Assembly (NCBI GenBank): GCA_022414725.1
Contig: CM039464.1
Span: 60,371,908-60,435,907, forward strand
DNA: 64,000 nt
Direction of reading: 5' to 3'
Source: Microglena sp. YARC
Lineage: Eukaryota; Chlorophyta; Chlorophyceae; Chlamydomonadales; Chlamydomonadaceae
Shown: in pieces, positions 46,628 through 55,958 of the stretch
Numbering within the stretch: position 1 is the stretch's first letter
Layout of the letters: the number at the start of each line of letters is the position of its first letter
Notes under the pieces: generated by a model
Seen by the model: the letters and a program-made list of their open reading frames with translations, nothing else
The model's database searches: none
What the model was told of the DNA's origin: nothing
Position numbers and translations under genes: made by a program

Positions 46628-47163
46628 ACCTTTATCAGCTTAAAGGTAATGATAACGCCTGATGGGGCGTGGTGTTAAGGGAGCCCGTCGTACGCGGGTG
46701 GGGAGCGGTCTCCTACCTCAACTAGACAAGCTACCATCCGGTTGACGACGACCTGCAACGCCAAGAGCGAACGAAGGGGGAGTCGAACCCCCGATCAGCT
46801 TATACACTTCAAGAGTGGAGAGATACTCGCAGCGGTCAAACGCGCCAATCTATACACGTAGATGAGAATGTTTTACAGCGACTGGGGAACCACAAAGGGC
46901 ACCAGTGGTGGAAGGGGCGAAAGCCGGGAACCTAATCAGGGTACAGGCTATACAGCTAGCGCGTGTCAGAGGACCATGGGACGCAGCCTACAGGAAGCTG
47001 TCACTGTGTCATGAAGGATGACACAGTCTACGGGAAGCTGACACAGTACATACAGAAAAGGAGTTACTGTCTGTACTGATAGTTCTAAGAAAGTACAGAA
47101 GTAGTCACCAGGCACATAAGACATAAAACGATTGAGTGAACCGCAATTGATGCTGATAACCTT
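46628..47163 (-). mobile_element. Solo LTR in inverted orientation, TSD ACCTT
   Basis: The LTR runs 46633-47158, excluding a nested SINE, about 366 bp net. The TSD ACCTT is at 46628-46632 and 47159-47163. The termini TATCAGC...GCTGATA are perfectly inverted. The sequence is about 80% similar by eye to the reverse complement of 52721-53104 and is clearly related to the 340 bp LTRs at 35185 and 38901. A solo LTR forms by recombination between the two LTRs of a full element. Its removal restores the gag frame. Confidence 0.88.
46634..46802 (-). mobile_element. SINE copy 3, 5'-truncated, inside the solo LTR
   Basis: The element is 46643-46793 on the minus strand. The TSD ATCAGCTTA lies at 46634-46642 and 46794-46802, duplicated from the LTR terminus. 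The B-box side of the tRNA head is present (GGGGGTTCGACTCCC) but the A-box half is missing. The body and tail (GGCGTTATCATTACC) are complete. The order of events is copia, then LTR element, then SINE. Confidence 0.88.
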
Positions 47164-48672
47164 GCGCTCTAGTGGCTCTGTGCCACCTTCTGGATCTGTG
47201 GCTTCGGCTTTTGAGGAGCCACCACCTCCGCCCATGGAGACGCCACCTCCAGCCCCTCCCCCTCCGATGGGCGTGCATCCTGGATGTCATGCTTATGAGC
47301 ATCTGCTCTCTGGAGGTCCTGCTCCGCCCTTGCCATTGCGGACTTTGAAGCTTCTCCGTCAGGCTCAAGTGGATGCTGATAGCCTCGACATCACCCTGTA
47401 TGGTAGGCTGGATGTTACTGCTACTCAGGAAGCTAGAGCTCAGGGTTTTAGGGGGCGATTTATGGCTTTCACTGAACTGGGGCAAATGTGTCGTGATTTC
47501 TTGGGAGATGTGACTGTGGGCATTGAGTATCCTACGCGCAATGGTCCCTTTGGTGCTGGGTGGCGTGCACAAGAACCGAAAGTAGGCCACCAGTTTTTGC
47601 GTCGACCGTTCCCTCGCTGTCCTACCTGTAGCGCCGAACTTTGAGCAGTTGTATTGGTGGAGGATGCCAGGGCTTTGGGTAGGATCAGGAATCTAGATGA
47701 CCAGCGCGTGTATGACGCTGGCCTGGCTGCAGAGTACTTTCTGCAGGTTAGGGTTGATTATTCGAATCTGTCTGCTGCTCTTGTTCCTTCCCCTGAGCGC
47801 CCTGTTGCTTCCCCTGCTTTTGTTGATGATTCCTCTGTCTCTCCTGCTTTGTTAGGACTCAGTTCCCTACATATCGCACACTGTGGTCCTGTCCATGATG
47901 TTGGCCCAAATGGCAGAACCGCTTGTGAAATGTTATGAGGACTACTCAACCCCTGCGGATATCTTCCTTGGTATCCGCACCTGGGAGTCTGATCATCTCA
48001 GTTCAGAAGTGCATTTGTTGATGGGTCTGCTTCGTGATGCAGTGATGCACCCTGACGATCGTATCGATGCGTTCTTTCGAAGGGTTAGGGGTTACTGTTC
48101 CGACCTGCGCAAGGCGCGTGCTCCTGTTACGCAGGAGTATATATGCCATGGGGATTATCATTGGCGGTATCCCACTAGCACGCTTCGACTCTCTTCGTCA
48201 GCGGTTTGGGTACATGCGCCAGGCGCATATTACTCTAGATTACAGGGTCTGTCTGAGGGAGTACCATGACCTGGACAGGCTCAACATAGAGCTCCCCAAG
48301 TCGGACTCCAGGCACCCTGGGTGGTCCCGGAACCCTCCCCCCACTCCTGCCAATGCTGCTTTTAAGTATGGGCAGGGGTCTGGTTCTCAGGGTTCTGGCT
48401 CTGCCAAGCGTGCCTTTGAAGCCTGTACCTGGGGGCCATGTCCCAACAAGAGGTCTCACAGTGAGGAAAACTGCTGGACTAAGCATCCAGAGCTGAGGAG
48501 GTCCAAGTCTGGGTCACAGGGTAAAGCACCCGAGCCCATGCACTTGGCCCTTCCAGCTACTTCGACTCCCAAACAGTTGTCCTCCTTGCAGGCTCAGATT
48601 GATGGGTATGCTCTGGATAAGAAGTAGGAGGTACGCCCTGTCCTTTTCTCTTGCAAGACTAAGTTCTCAAAC

Positions 48673-48975
48673 GTGTGTAGTCCTAGTCTCTCTGAGGGTG
48701 TCTTGCATGTTGACTCGGGGGCTGCCTTGTCTATTACTGGTGATATGTCCCTGTTCTTAGAATTTCATGCTTCTTCAAATGGCCCAGCTGCTGTTGGATT
48801 TGGTGATGGGGTGGTTCAACAGTCAGAGGGCAGTGGATCCATTGTGTTATGTAGTGATTGGATGGTTACCTACTCCCATCACTATAACCAATGTCCTCTA
48901 CATCCCTCACTGTCCAGTGAACCTCCTCTCAGTCAATGCTGTGGCCCATTCCCATCACTGCCGGATTTATTTTGA
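48673..48975 (+). pseudogene. copia protease
   Basis: The frame has VLHVDSGAALSITGDMSLF with the DSGA active site. It then shifts into the frame at 48767, reading ITITNVLYIPHCPVNLLSVN, the usual copia protease C-terminal strand (VLYxPxxxxNLLSV). It cleaves the polyprotein in active elements. The frameshift between the two patches inactivates it. Confidence 0.85.
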
Positions 48976-50091
48976 TAGTACTACCTGTACTGCCACACAG
49001 GCCTCTTCTGTCTTATGGTCTTTTCCTGCATCCAGTGATGGCGTGTACCAGTTTGCATGCAGGCCTAGTGTTAATGCTCGTGGTTGCTCTGTTCCTCGTC
49101 CTGACCTGTATCCTGCTTCTGCACTTGATGTTGATGATGAGGACGGTGGAGTTATTATCCCTACTACACTTGAATGGCTGTGGCATAGGCGGCTGGGTCA
49201 CCCTGGCTATCACGCCATGCACAGCCTTGTCAGGTATAATATGGTTTAAAACCTACCCCTCACTCTACAACAAGCGAAAAAGCTGGATAAGATCCCCTGT
49301 GATGCTTGTCAGAAGGCTAAGGCCAAGCGTTTGCCCTTCCCTAAAGAAAGCACCACGGACGGAGATCCATGCACCTCTGCAACGTCTTCACTTAGATATC
49401 ATGGGACCTTTTCATATTAGGGGCTTGCGTGGGGAGTGTTATATTCTGCGTCTCACAGACCAATTCTCTGGCTTTGCTGAGGTATTGGCCCTGAGGTCCA
49501 GGGATGAGCGAGGCTCCCTTATTAGCGGTTCTGAGGTCCAGGGATGAGGCTCCCTTATTAGCGGTTCTGAGGTCCAGGGATGAGCGAGGCTCCCTTATTA
49601 GCGGTTCTACCATCCTCAGGTGGATGACTCAGCTACATGGGTTTGTGTTCACATGTTTGAGATCTGACAGGGCCAAGGAGTTTTTGTGGTTAAGTGGTTT
49701 GAGGAATGGTTGATCAAGGTTGGGTCAGTACACGAGTTGTAGTTGATGTACACTGCTCAGCAGAATGCAACTGTTGAACGATACAATGGGGTTTTGCAGA
49801 ATGTGGCTAGGAGCATCCACCTGGAGTCTAAACTTGTTGTTATCATCGCAATCGTCTCCCCAATCAGGGTAAGAAGTCTCCTTATGAGTTGTTCTTTGGA
49901 TTGGTGTGGTTCCTGATGTGTCGTTGTTGAGAGTCTTTGGTTGCCCTTGGATTACTATGTTACATTAGTCAATGGGGAAAAGCGCAACAAGCTTGATGAG
50001 AGGGCTTTATCTGGTAGACTGGTTGGGTACCCCCTGTTGAGTAAGGGTTATTATATTTGGGTTCCGAAGTTGCGCCAGGTAGTAGAGAGTC
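48976..50091 (+). pseudogene. copia GAG-pre-integrase and integrase, interrupted
   Basis: LWHRRLGHPGYHAMHSLV (to about 49249) is the HHCC-type start, followed after a TAA by CDACQKAKAKRLPF in another frame. The core begins with LQRLHLDIMGPFHIRGLRGE (first Asp) and ILRLTDQFSGF (second Asp region). A triplicated 36-40 bp block (49491-49606) then disrupts the core. Later pieces (QNATVERYNG near 49760 and AYVTLVN-like sequence) trace the rest. Confidence 0.8.
49491..49606. repeat. Three-copy tandem repeat inside copia integrase
   Basis: Units of 40, 36 and 40 bp (CTGAGGTCCAGGGATGAGCG, then AGGCTCCCTTATTAGCGG). The middle unit lacks four bases (GCGA). The unit encodes ALRSRDERGSLIS-type residues. 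Confidence 0.92.
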
Positions 50092-51030
50092 GTGATAGTT
50101 GTACTATTCTATGAACAGTTTAGCTCCAACTGTATTCCTGGGCTCCTCCCTTGTGATGGGTCCCCGTATGTTGACAGCATCCCTCCTGCTATCAACGGCG
50201 ATATGCTCGATGCTACGGGAAATGCCTTAATAAGCCCTTTAGCGACCCAGATTGTTGACGTCTGTCCTGGTCCTCGTATGACGTTGCGTCACAGGCCAGT
50301 TGCTGATCGTGCTGTATCTCGTGTGAAGCGAAAAGGCGGGCGGAGGTCTAAAGTCCTTCCGAATATTAATTTACCCGAATCTCAGGTGGTCGCTAGGCCC
50401 TCTTCTGTGCCTCCTCTCACAGGTGAAGCTTTAGGACCCGGCCATTCATCCATCATAGTGGATCCTTATAAAGTTCCATTGCATGATTCACATTTCCAGC
50501 CTTGCACCAGTTCAGACGACCAGTGGACAGTACCGATTCCACTGCCCCCTGTCCTCCCTGGTGAGACATACATGTCTATGCAAAATGATGAGCCAGCCAC
50601 CAGTGGGTGCCTGAGTGATGACTTGGATGAGTGGGCTGGGAGTGATACTGCGTATGGCTGGGGTGTTCCGGTTCACCCAGGCTTCACTGATTTAGAGGCA
50701 AAGAATGCCGACCCTGTTCAACTAGGCAGTATTCCTGACCTGGGGCTTGTACTACCTGCTGATACACATGTTTCTCATATGGGGGTTGACTGCCTTTACG
50801 TGGGTGCATACATTTCGACTTCCACTGAACTGTCCTATAAGGACGCCATGCACCCCTGTAACCCTGAGCGGGATCAATGGTTACTTGCCATGAAGGATGA
50901 GATTGAATCTTTGCGTGCTCATGGCACTTGGGGTCTTACTCCTCAGCCTCCTAAACAGAGGATCCTATCTGGCAGGTGGTTGTTTGTGAATAAGATGGGG
51001 GCTAATGGATTGGTGGAGCGTTATATATAA
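50092..51030 (+). pseudogene. copia IN-RT linker and start of RT
   Basis: A 312-codon frame. Linker patches NLPESQVVARPSSVPPLTGE and DTAYGWGVPVHPGFTDLEAK are also found, decayed, in the nested element at 36838-37740. RT begins with YKDAMHPCNPERDQWLLAMK, DEIESLRAHGTWGL and LSGRWLFVNKMGANG, the RVT_2 entry motifs. A TAA at 51028 follows RYI; the neighbouring frame continues the RT. Confidence 0.85.
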
Positions 51031-51490
51031 GGCTCGCTTTGTGGTTCGAGGATTTTTGCAGAGGCCTGGGCTTGACTTTCATGATGTCTATGCCCCGGTC
51101 TCCTCTAAAGCTGGGCTTAGGGCTCTCCTTGCTGCCATCGCTCATAGGAAGATGTTTGTTCGGCAGCTGGATATCAAGACGGCTTTTCTCAATGCTGTTT
51201 TGGAACCTGGCCTGGATTTGTACTGTCACCAGCCTGAAGGTTTCAAGGTGCTTGGACCTCATGGCCTTCCCCTTGTGTGCAAACTTGTCAAGTCCCTTTA
51301 TGGTCTGAAGCAGGCACCCAGGGCTTGGAGCCAGGAGGTCAAGCAAGTTTTGATTGCTCATGGGTTTGTGATGAGCAAGGCAGAACCAGCTCTGTACTTT
51401 AGACGGGATTCCTTTGGTGGGTGGAGCTATGTTCTGACCTATGTTGATGATTTTATCTGTGCTTTTGATGATCTGACGGTCTTAGTATGA
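51005..51490 (+). pseudogene. copia reverse transcriptase core
   Basis: Patches KARFVVRGFLQRPGLDFHDV, YAPVSSKAGLRALLAAIAHR, RQLDIKTAFLNAVL (first Asp), YCHQPEGFK, LVKSLYGLKQAPRAWSQEV and YVLTYVDDFICAFDDLTV, with the YVDD box intact. The frame stops at 51488. The next block (51490-51571) needs a shift. This catalytic core still reads well, unlike the gypsy RT, but it is separated from its neighbours. Confidence 0.9.
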
Positions 51491-51571
51491 TTTGCTGATC
51501 AAGGCTATGGAAGCTGCTGGCTGGGAGGTGAATGAAGGAGATGGGAGTGCCTGTTCAGTTTCTCACTGGAT

Positions 51572-52430
51572 ATGAAGGTTACCCTTGAATCTGATGGCAG
51601 GTGTGTTCAGTTCAACCTCTCCCAGCAGGCCAGCACTCCTACATTGTTGCTTGATCTGGTGGAGCAGTTTGGTCTCACCTCTGCAGCCAAGCCCAAGTTC
51701 TCTGCCCCCATGGCCAAGTGCACTGTCACTGATCTCCCTGGACAGCCCCTGCTTTCTAACAGCCAGTACCTCTCCCTTGTTGGTGCTTTGCTATACTTGG
51801 CTACGTGCACCAGGCCTGATATTGCTTTTGCTGTCAGCTATCTTTCCAGGTTTCCTGCTCACCCTACTGTACCTCTCTGGGGGGCAGCCAAGCGCTTGCT
51901 CTTTTACTTAAGGTCTCATTCCCACCTGGGCCTCACTTACACCCACAGTTCTGATTTCTCGTTTACTGTCTTTAGTGATTCGTCTTTTGCTGATGATGGT
52001 TCTGACAGGAGATCTCAGACTGGCTATGCTGTTCTTGCTGCTGGGTGCCTAGTAAACTGGATGAGCAAGCGGCAGCTTACTGTTGCTATAAGCTCTAGTG
52101 AGGCTGAGTATCAAGCCCTGGATCAGACAGCCAGGGAGGTGCAATGGTTGAAGAAATTGAGGGCTGATCTATCTGGGGTTACCGTGTACCACTGTCACCA
52201 TTCAGGGTGACAACCTGGGGTCTCTTCGTTGGGCCAATGACTGGCAACTGATTCCTCGCAGCAAGCACGTTGATGTCATTCATCATTATATCAAGGAGTA
52301 GTTGGTTGAGGATGGCCGGCTGAAGGTTGCCTATGTTAACACTAAGGACAACTGTGCTGACCCCTTTACCAAGCCCCTTGATCCTGCTGTGTTCTGGCGG
52401 TTTGTCCACATGCACGCACGGTATGACCGC
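51572..52430 (+). pseudogene. copia RNase H and C-terminus
   Basis: 51572-52210 has YLSLVGALLYLATCTRPDIA, VFSDSSFADDGSDRRSQTGY, VNWMSKRQLTVAISSSEAEY and ALDQTAREVQWLKKL. These are classic copia RNase H motifs: the first Asp in FSDSSFA, Glu in SSEAEY. A frameshift at about 52200 and a TAG at 52300 break the end. SKHVDVIHHYIKE and VNTKDNCADPFTKPL (the H-x-x-x..ADxxTKPL ending) follow. Confidence 0.88.
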
Positions 52431-52670
52431 TTCCCTTTTAGGTCAACGGTTTCTGGTTACATTTGTCTCCGTTGTTATCCTTTGTTTGGCATTAGGTTTA
52501 AAAAACCGTTGTTACCCTTCTTTGGTATTAGGATTGACTTTTCCTGGCTTTGCAGTATTTTTCTGATTTTGCCTGTTCCTTCCTCTGAACCTTTTTGTTT
52601 CATTTTGCAGTTCTCCTGGATTTCGGAGTTCTTCAATTTTTTGTGTGTGTTACACATAGTTATATGGCAC

Positions 52671-52720
52671 CTGTATCATAGGTGGAGTAATAGTGTGTGT
52701 CACCTACGTCATAGGTGGAG
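52671..52720 (+). promoter_or_regulatory. Polypurine tract of the copia element
   Basis: CATAGGTGGAG occurs at about 52676-52686 and again at 52710-52720, directly before the LTR TATCAGC. The same CATAGGTGGAG lies next to the 3' LTR of the nested element (35525, minus), which supports a shared family. Confidence 0.7.
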
Positions 52721-53104
52721 TATCAGCATCAATTGCGGTTCACTCAATCGTTTTATGTCTTGGTGACTACTACTGTACTTCCTTATAACTATAGCTGTAG
52801 ACAGTAAATGCTTTTCTGTCTGTACTGTGTCACACTCTGTGACACAGTGACAGCTTCCCCGTAGCGCTGTGTCATCCTACATGACACAGCGACAGCATCC
52901 CGTAGGCTGCGTCCCCTTTCCGTTTCTGACACGCGCTGTATAGCCTGTACCCTGATTAGGTTCCCGGCTTTCGCCCCTTTCACCGCTGGTGTTTTCCCTA
53001 ATGTGTTCCACCAGACGCTGTAAACTATTCTCATCTTTGCGTTAAAAGATTGGCGCGTTGACCGCTGCGAGTATCTCTCCACTCTTGAAGTGTATAAGCT
53101 GATA
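52721..53104 (+). repeat. copia 3' LTR
   Basis: 384 bp from TATCAGCATCAATTGCGG to GTATAAGCTGATA. It contains an internal repeat of TGACACAG/CTGTGTCA steps (about 52828-52905), which could fold. Related in inverted orientation to the solo LTR at 46633-47158. No TSD can be tested because the 5' partner is missing. Confidence 0.85.
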
Positions 53105-53407
53105 TGGGTAAAGCTACACGCAGCCACTTCAGTTGCACGTGTCCTAGAGGGAAACCACTAGGCTCCACTTGGGTATTCGGGTGTTGGGTACATATTTGGT
53201 GCATCCACTAAATTCCTATTGCTACGGTATGCCTAGGTTGGCATTTTGCATTTTCTCTAGAGAAGAGAGTGCACCGCGGTTTGCTACGGTAATTTTCAGT
53301 TTAGGATTAGCAGATTCAAATTTTGAAGTTTGTATGTGCCAGTTCGTGCGAAATCTAGTGGGTAGAGTGCGCTCCAGAAAAATGCACTGCAGTTTGCTAT
53401 CTCTGGC
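53105..53407. other. No gene recognised
   Basis: Mixed-composition flank of the copia element. The longest frame (87 codons, 53169-53432, plus) runs into the MITE and has no family resemblance. Confidence 0.6.
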
Positions 53408-53609
53408 ATCCAAAGCAGGGTACTTCAAATGACCAAATTGGCCAGCGCTTTAGCGCACTTGAAAACAAAAAAACTGCGCTTTGTAGTGCAAACAGCGCAT
53501 AAAATGCTTGCTGCGCCCACAAGGGGTTGCAAAAAACTGCGCTTAAAGCGCAGAGGGGGTCAAAAAGTCAGCGCTCAAAAGCGCGCGCTTTGAATTACTT
53601 AGTCCAAAG
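53408..53609 (+). mobile_element. hAT-like MITE 1
   Basis: The element is 53416-53601 (186 bp). It starts CAGGGTACTTCAAATG and ends CTTTGAATTACTTA, an imperfect inverted pair. The 8 bp TSD is ATCCAAAG on the left and GTCCAAAG on the right (one mismatch). The interior has many AAGCGC/GCGCTTT motifs like hAT subterminal repeats. No coding capacity. Confidence 0.8.
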
Positions 53610-54157
53610 GTCCTCAAGCTGATGACTTGGTGGCAAAGGAACATCCTTCATCCTTCATTTGTTTGATAAATGGTTTGCTTTTATTTCATCAACGCATCTG
53701 GCTGAATACAAAGCATGAATTGACTGAGTTCAACTTAGAAGGAAGAAGAGATTGAGATAGATAGCACTAACGTTGTAACAATAGTTTTTAAATCTAACAT
53801 TGTATTACACATAGCCTTAGGCATGCTCTAGGACAGCCCTACCGCATTCCCTAACGGTTGCTTGGTTACATCTAGGGAACGGCATTATCATGTAGGCACA
53901 AGCGCAGAGGCGCCAGATAGACAGACTTAGCGAGAGAAACAAAAACAAACCCTCCCCCTAACACTCTCACACGCATTTATACCCCACCCCCAGATGGCCG
54001 CGCCCCGGGGTTGCTGTTTGCATTTGCTGTTCGAATTTGTCCGAAGAAACTCGATGCACACCTATCGTCATCACTGAATACGAGAAGAAAGTATTGCTAA
54101 CGCCAGCATGTGGCTCGAGGCAGATCTATCGTCAAAACTGCATTCACGAAGTAAGTT
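53610..54157. other. No gene recognised
   Basis: Ordinary-composition sequence between a MITE and a SINE. It contains CGCGCCCCGGGG near 54000 but no long open frame or repeat. Confidence 0.6.
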
Positions 54158-54392
54158 TTAGAACCTCTTTCCGTGATTTACAACGGTCTAGTAGTAGACC
54201 ATGTCGCGAAAGAATGAAGAGTCGGGGGTTCGACTCCCCCTTTGGTCGCTCTTAGCGTTCCAGGTAGTCGTCCACCGCGATGGTAGCTTGTACAGTTGAG
54301 GTAGGAGGACATTCCCCACCCGAGTACAATGGGCTCCCTTAACACCACGCCCCACCAGGCGGTATCATTACCTTTATATTAGAACCTGATTT
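54158..54392 (+). mobile_element. tRNA-derived SINE, copy 2
   Basis: The element is about 54180-54378: A-box CGGTCTAGTAGTAGACC, B-box GGGTTCGACTCCC, tail GGCGGTATCATTACC. The 3' flank TTAGAACCTGATTT (54379-54392) matches the 5' flank TTAGAACCT...GATTT (54158-54179), with a few extra bases in the left copy. Confidence 0.85.
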
Positions 54393-54602
54393 CCCAATCT
54401 GATAGGAAAATGTTTCCTGTACATTATCTAATGTGCAATCAAAAGTTGGAAGGACAAGCGATGTTTTCTCTATTTTTTCACGTTTTCATTATTCCTGGAA
54501 TTGTATGTTACCGTATTGCCGAATAAGGTGGGCACCCAAATTGCTGGCTGGAGCCGTCAGCCGTGTAACCAAGTTCAAGTTCCTACGTTTACCCATGAAT
54601 GT
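54393..54602. other. No gene recognised
   Basis: Short unique stretch between a SINE and a MITE. No motif seen. Confidence 0.5.
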
Positions 54603-54758
54603 ATGAAGAGCAGGATACTACAAGCACGAGGGGTAGCGCGCACATCCTCTGTCACCATGCGCTTTTCGCGAGTTTTTCAACCCCCTGTGGCCGCAGCGCG
54701 CAGTCTTTGTGCTTTTTGCGCTGACCATTTTGACAAAATGTAGTACCCTGATGACGAG
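54603..54758 (+). mobile_element. hAT-like MITE 2 (shorter, diverged)
   Basis: The element is 54611-54750 (140 bp), from CAGGATACTACAAGC to TAGTACCCTG. The TSD is ATGAAGAG / ATGACGAG (one mismatch). The interior shares GCGCTTTT, CCCCCTGTGG and TGCGCT with the other two copies. Confidence 0.7.
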
Positions 54759-54918
54759 ATTGGATCGAGATTTGTTTTTAAAGGAATACATGTGTATGGC
54801 TTCCTTGATCATTCAGAAGCACACAACAAATGAAGGCAACAATTTTTCGAGTTTACATTCCTCATGGTATATATTTTTTTACTGCCAAAGACGGCGAGCA
54901 GCGAACTTGCTGGATGAA

Positions 54919-55133
54919 GCTAGCCAAGGTAATGATAACGCCTGGTGGGGCGTGGTGTTAACGGAGCCCGTTGTACGCGGGTGGGGAGCGGTCTCCTACC
55001 TCAAGTGGACAAGCTACCATCGCGGTAGACGTCGACCTGCAACGCCAACAGCGCCCGAAGGAGGAGTCGAACCCCCGACTCTTCATTGTTTGACTATCTG
55101 GTCTACCACTAGACCATTGTGCTAGCCAAGGTA
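54919..55133 (-). mobile_element. tRNA-derived SINE, copy 4 (best preserved)
   Basis: The element is 54932-55120 (189 bp) on the minus strand, with the perfect 13 bp TSD GCTAGCCAAGGTA at 54919-54931 and 55121-55133. It starts ACAATGGTCTAGTGG (A-box), has GGGTTCGACTCC (B-box), and ends GGCGTTATCATTACC. This copy defines the element ends most exactly. Confidence 0.92.
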
Positions 55134-55175
55134 CCAAGTTCAAGTCACGGGCACGTTTGGAGTCCAAAGGAGGTA

Positions 55176-55384
55176 TTAACGAGCAGGGTAATTCAAAGCG
55201 CCCGCTTTTGCACTCTTGAACGCTGACTTTTTGCCCCCCTCTACGCCTTAAGCGCAGTTTTTGCAACCCCTTGTGGGCGCTGCAAGCAATTTTTGCGCTT
55301 TTTGCACTACAAAGCGCAGTTTTTTGATTTCAAGTGCCCTAAAGCGCTGGCCAATTTGGCCATTTGAAGTACCCTGTTAACGAG
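55176..55384 (-). mobile_element. hAT-like MITE 3
   Basis: The element is 55184-55376 (193 bp), from CAGGGTAATTCAAAGC to CATTTGAAGTACCCTG. The perfect 8 bp TSD TTAACGAG lies at 55176-55183 and 55377-55384. It is inverted relative to MITE 1 and shares most of its interior. CAGGG termini with 8 bp TSDs are characteristic of hAT-family elements. No transposase is present in the window. Confidence 0.87.
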
Positions 55385-55511
55385 TACTTTTGAATAGCCT
55401 CTCCGTATCTTCCCCCCCAATCCCCCCAAATGTGCGATTGAGTCGTGAAACATAACGTTTTGGGCATCTTGCTCTACATGCTAGCTAATGCTAGTTGACG
55501 TGGCTTGAACA

Positions 55512-55910
55512 TCACCTTCCGCTCACCCCCCTCGCAACCTCCGTCATCCCCCACCTCCTCCATACACTTCCCAGCCCCCCCACGGCCCCCTCCCTGGTGG
55601 GCAAATCCCCTCCTGAGTCAGCAATTGCTCGTCGAATCACTACCCCGGCGTAGAACACCATACACACGAACATTAGTAAGGATGCTGTGATGCCCACGTG
55701 GTGGAGGGCGGCCCCTTCGGAGTTACCACCCCCCGCCCCCTGTCCGGATCCCCCCCCGCCGATGGTGGTGATGATGTCAGATGACACCGAGCCCATGTAG
55801 CAGTAGGTGGTGGTGTAGGGGATGATGGCAATGGCGGTGGCTGAGGCAAAGACTGGTAGGTCGATACTCATGAGGGAGAGGCAGTAGTTCATGAGTGAGT
55901 CAGGCAGCAC
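55512..55910 (-). CDS. Putative TVP38/TMEM64 (VTT domain) membrane protein, C-terminal exon
   Basis: After a CTCCTCCAG acceptor the frame reads VLPDSLMNYCLSLMSIDLPV, FASATAIAIIPYTTTYCYMG and SVSSDIITTIGG, then a second hydrophobic stretch GITASLLMFVCMVFYAGVVI followed by RRAIADSGGD, and stops at 55512. The P-x-x-x-x-NY-x-L-x-L...P-x-F...ATAIxxxP-x-x-x-x-Y-x-x-G pattern fits the second half of VTT/DedA-type proteins, which sit in Golgi or ER membranes and are linked to lipid scrambling. It has two apparent membrane segments and a Gly-rich loop. An ATG at 55934 lies upstream of the likely acceptor and is probably not a start. The rest of the gene lies beyond the satellite, outside the window. 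Confidence 0.6.
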   Translation of the reverse strand: MLPDSLMNYCLSLMSIDLPVFASATAIAIIPYTTTYCYMGSVSSDIITTIGGGGSGQGAGGGNSEGAALHHVGITASLLMFVCMVFYAGVVIRRAIADSGGDLPTREGAVGGLGSVWRRWGMTEVARGVSGR

Positions 55911-55958
55911 CTGGAGGAGTTGGGAATGGTGCACTAGGTGAGTGCGGGTAATAATGCG

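Larger units (their letters stand above)
46220..48627 (+). pseudogene. copia Gag, split by a solo LTR
   Basis: 46220-46632 opens MSFQQPLRVPSVASLLPPVE and has an acidic stretch (DTEDEDDYDD). Skipping the LTR and one ACCTT copy, the same frame resumes at 47164 as RSSGSVPPSGSVASAFEEPP and reaches a TGA at 47642. After frameshifts the gag core appears at 47883-48130 (MAEPLVKCYEDYS, DDRIDAFFRRVRGYCSDLRK), as in UBN2-type Gag, then at 48067-48627 (YDLDRL-like helix, then a zinc-knuckle-like C-x4-C-x5-H-x4-C: CTWGPC, HSEENC). Gag would package element RNA. This one is broken. Confidence 0.8.
46220..53104 (+). mobile_element. Decayed Ty1/copia LTR retrotransposon
   Basis: Domain order on the plus strand is gag, protease, integrase, RT, RNase H, then polypurine tract and 3' LTR. 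IN before RT defines copia. The 3' LTR (52721-53104, TATCAGC...GCTGATA) is kept. A 5' LTR in the same orientation is not found. The LTR-like block at 46633-47158 is inverted and belongs to a different insertion. At least eight frame breaks or stops are present across pol. Confidence 0.9.

Noticed and set aside
46633..47158. 5' LTR of the copia element
   Set aside because: It is inverted relative to the 3' LTR, has its own ACCTT duplication, and interrupts gag rather than preceding it.
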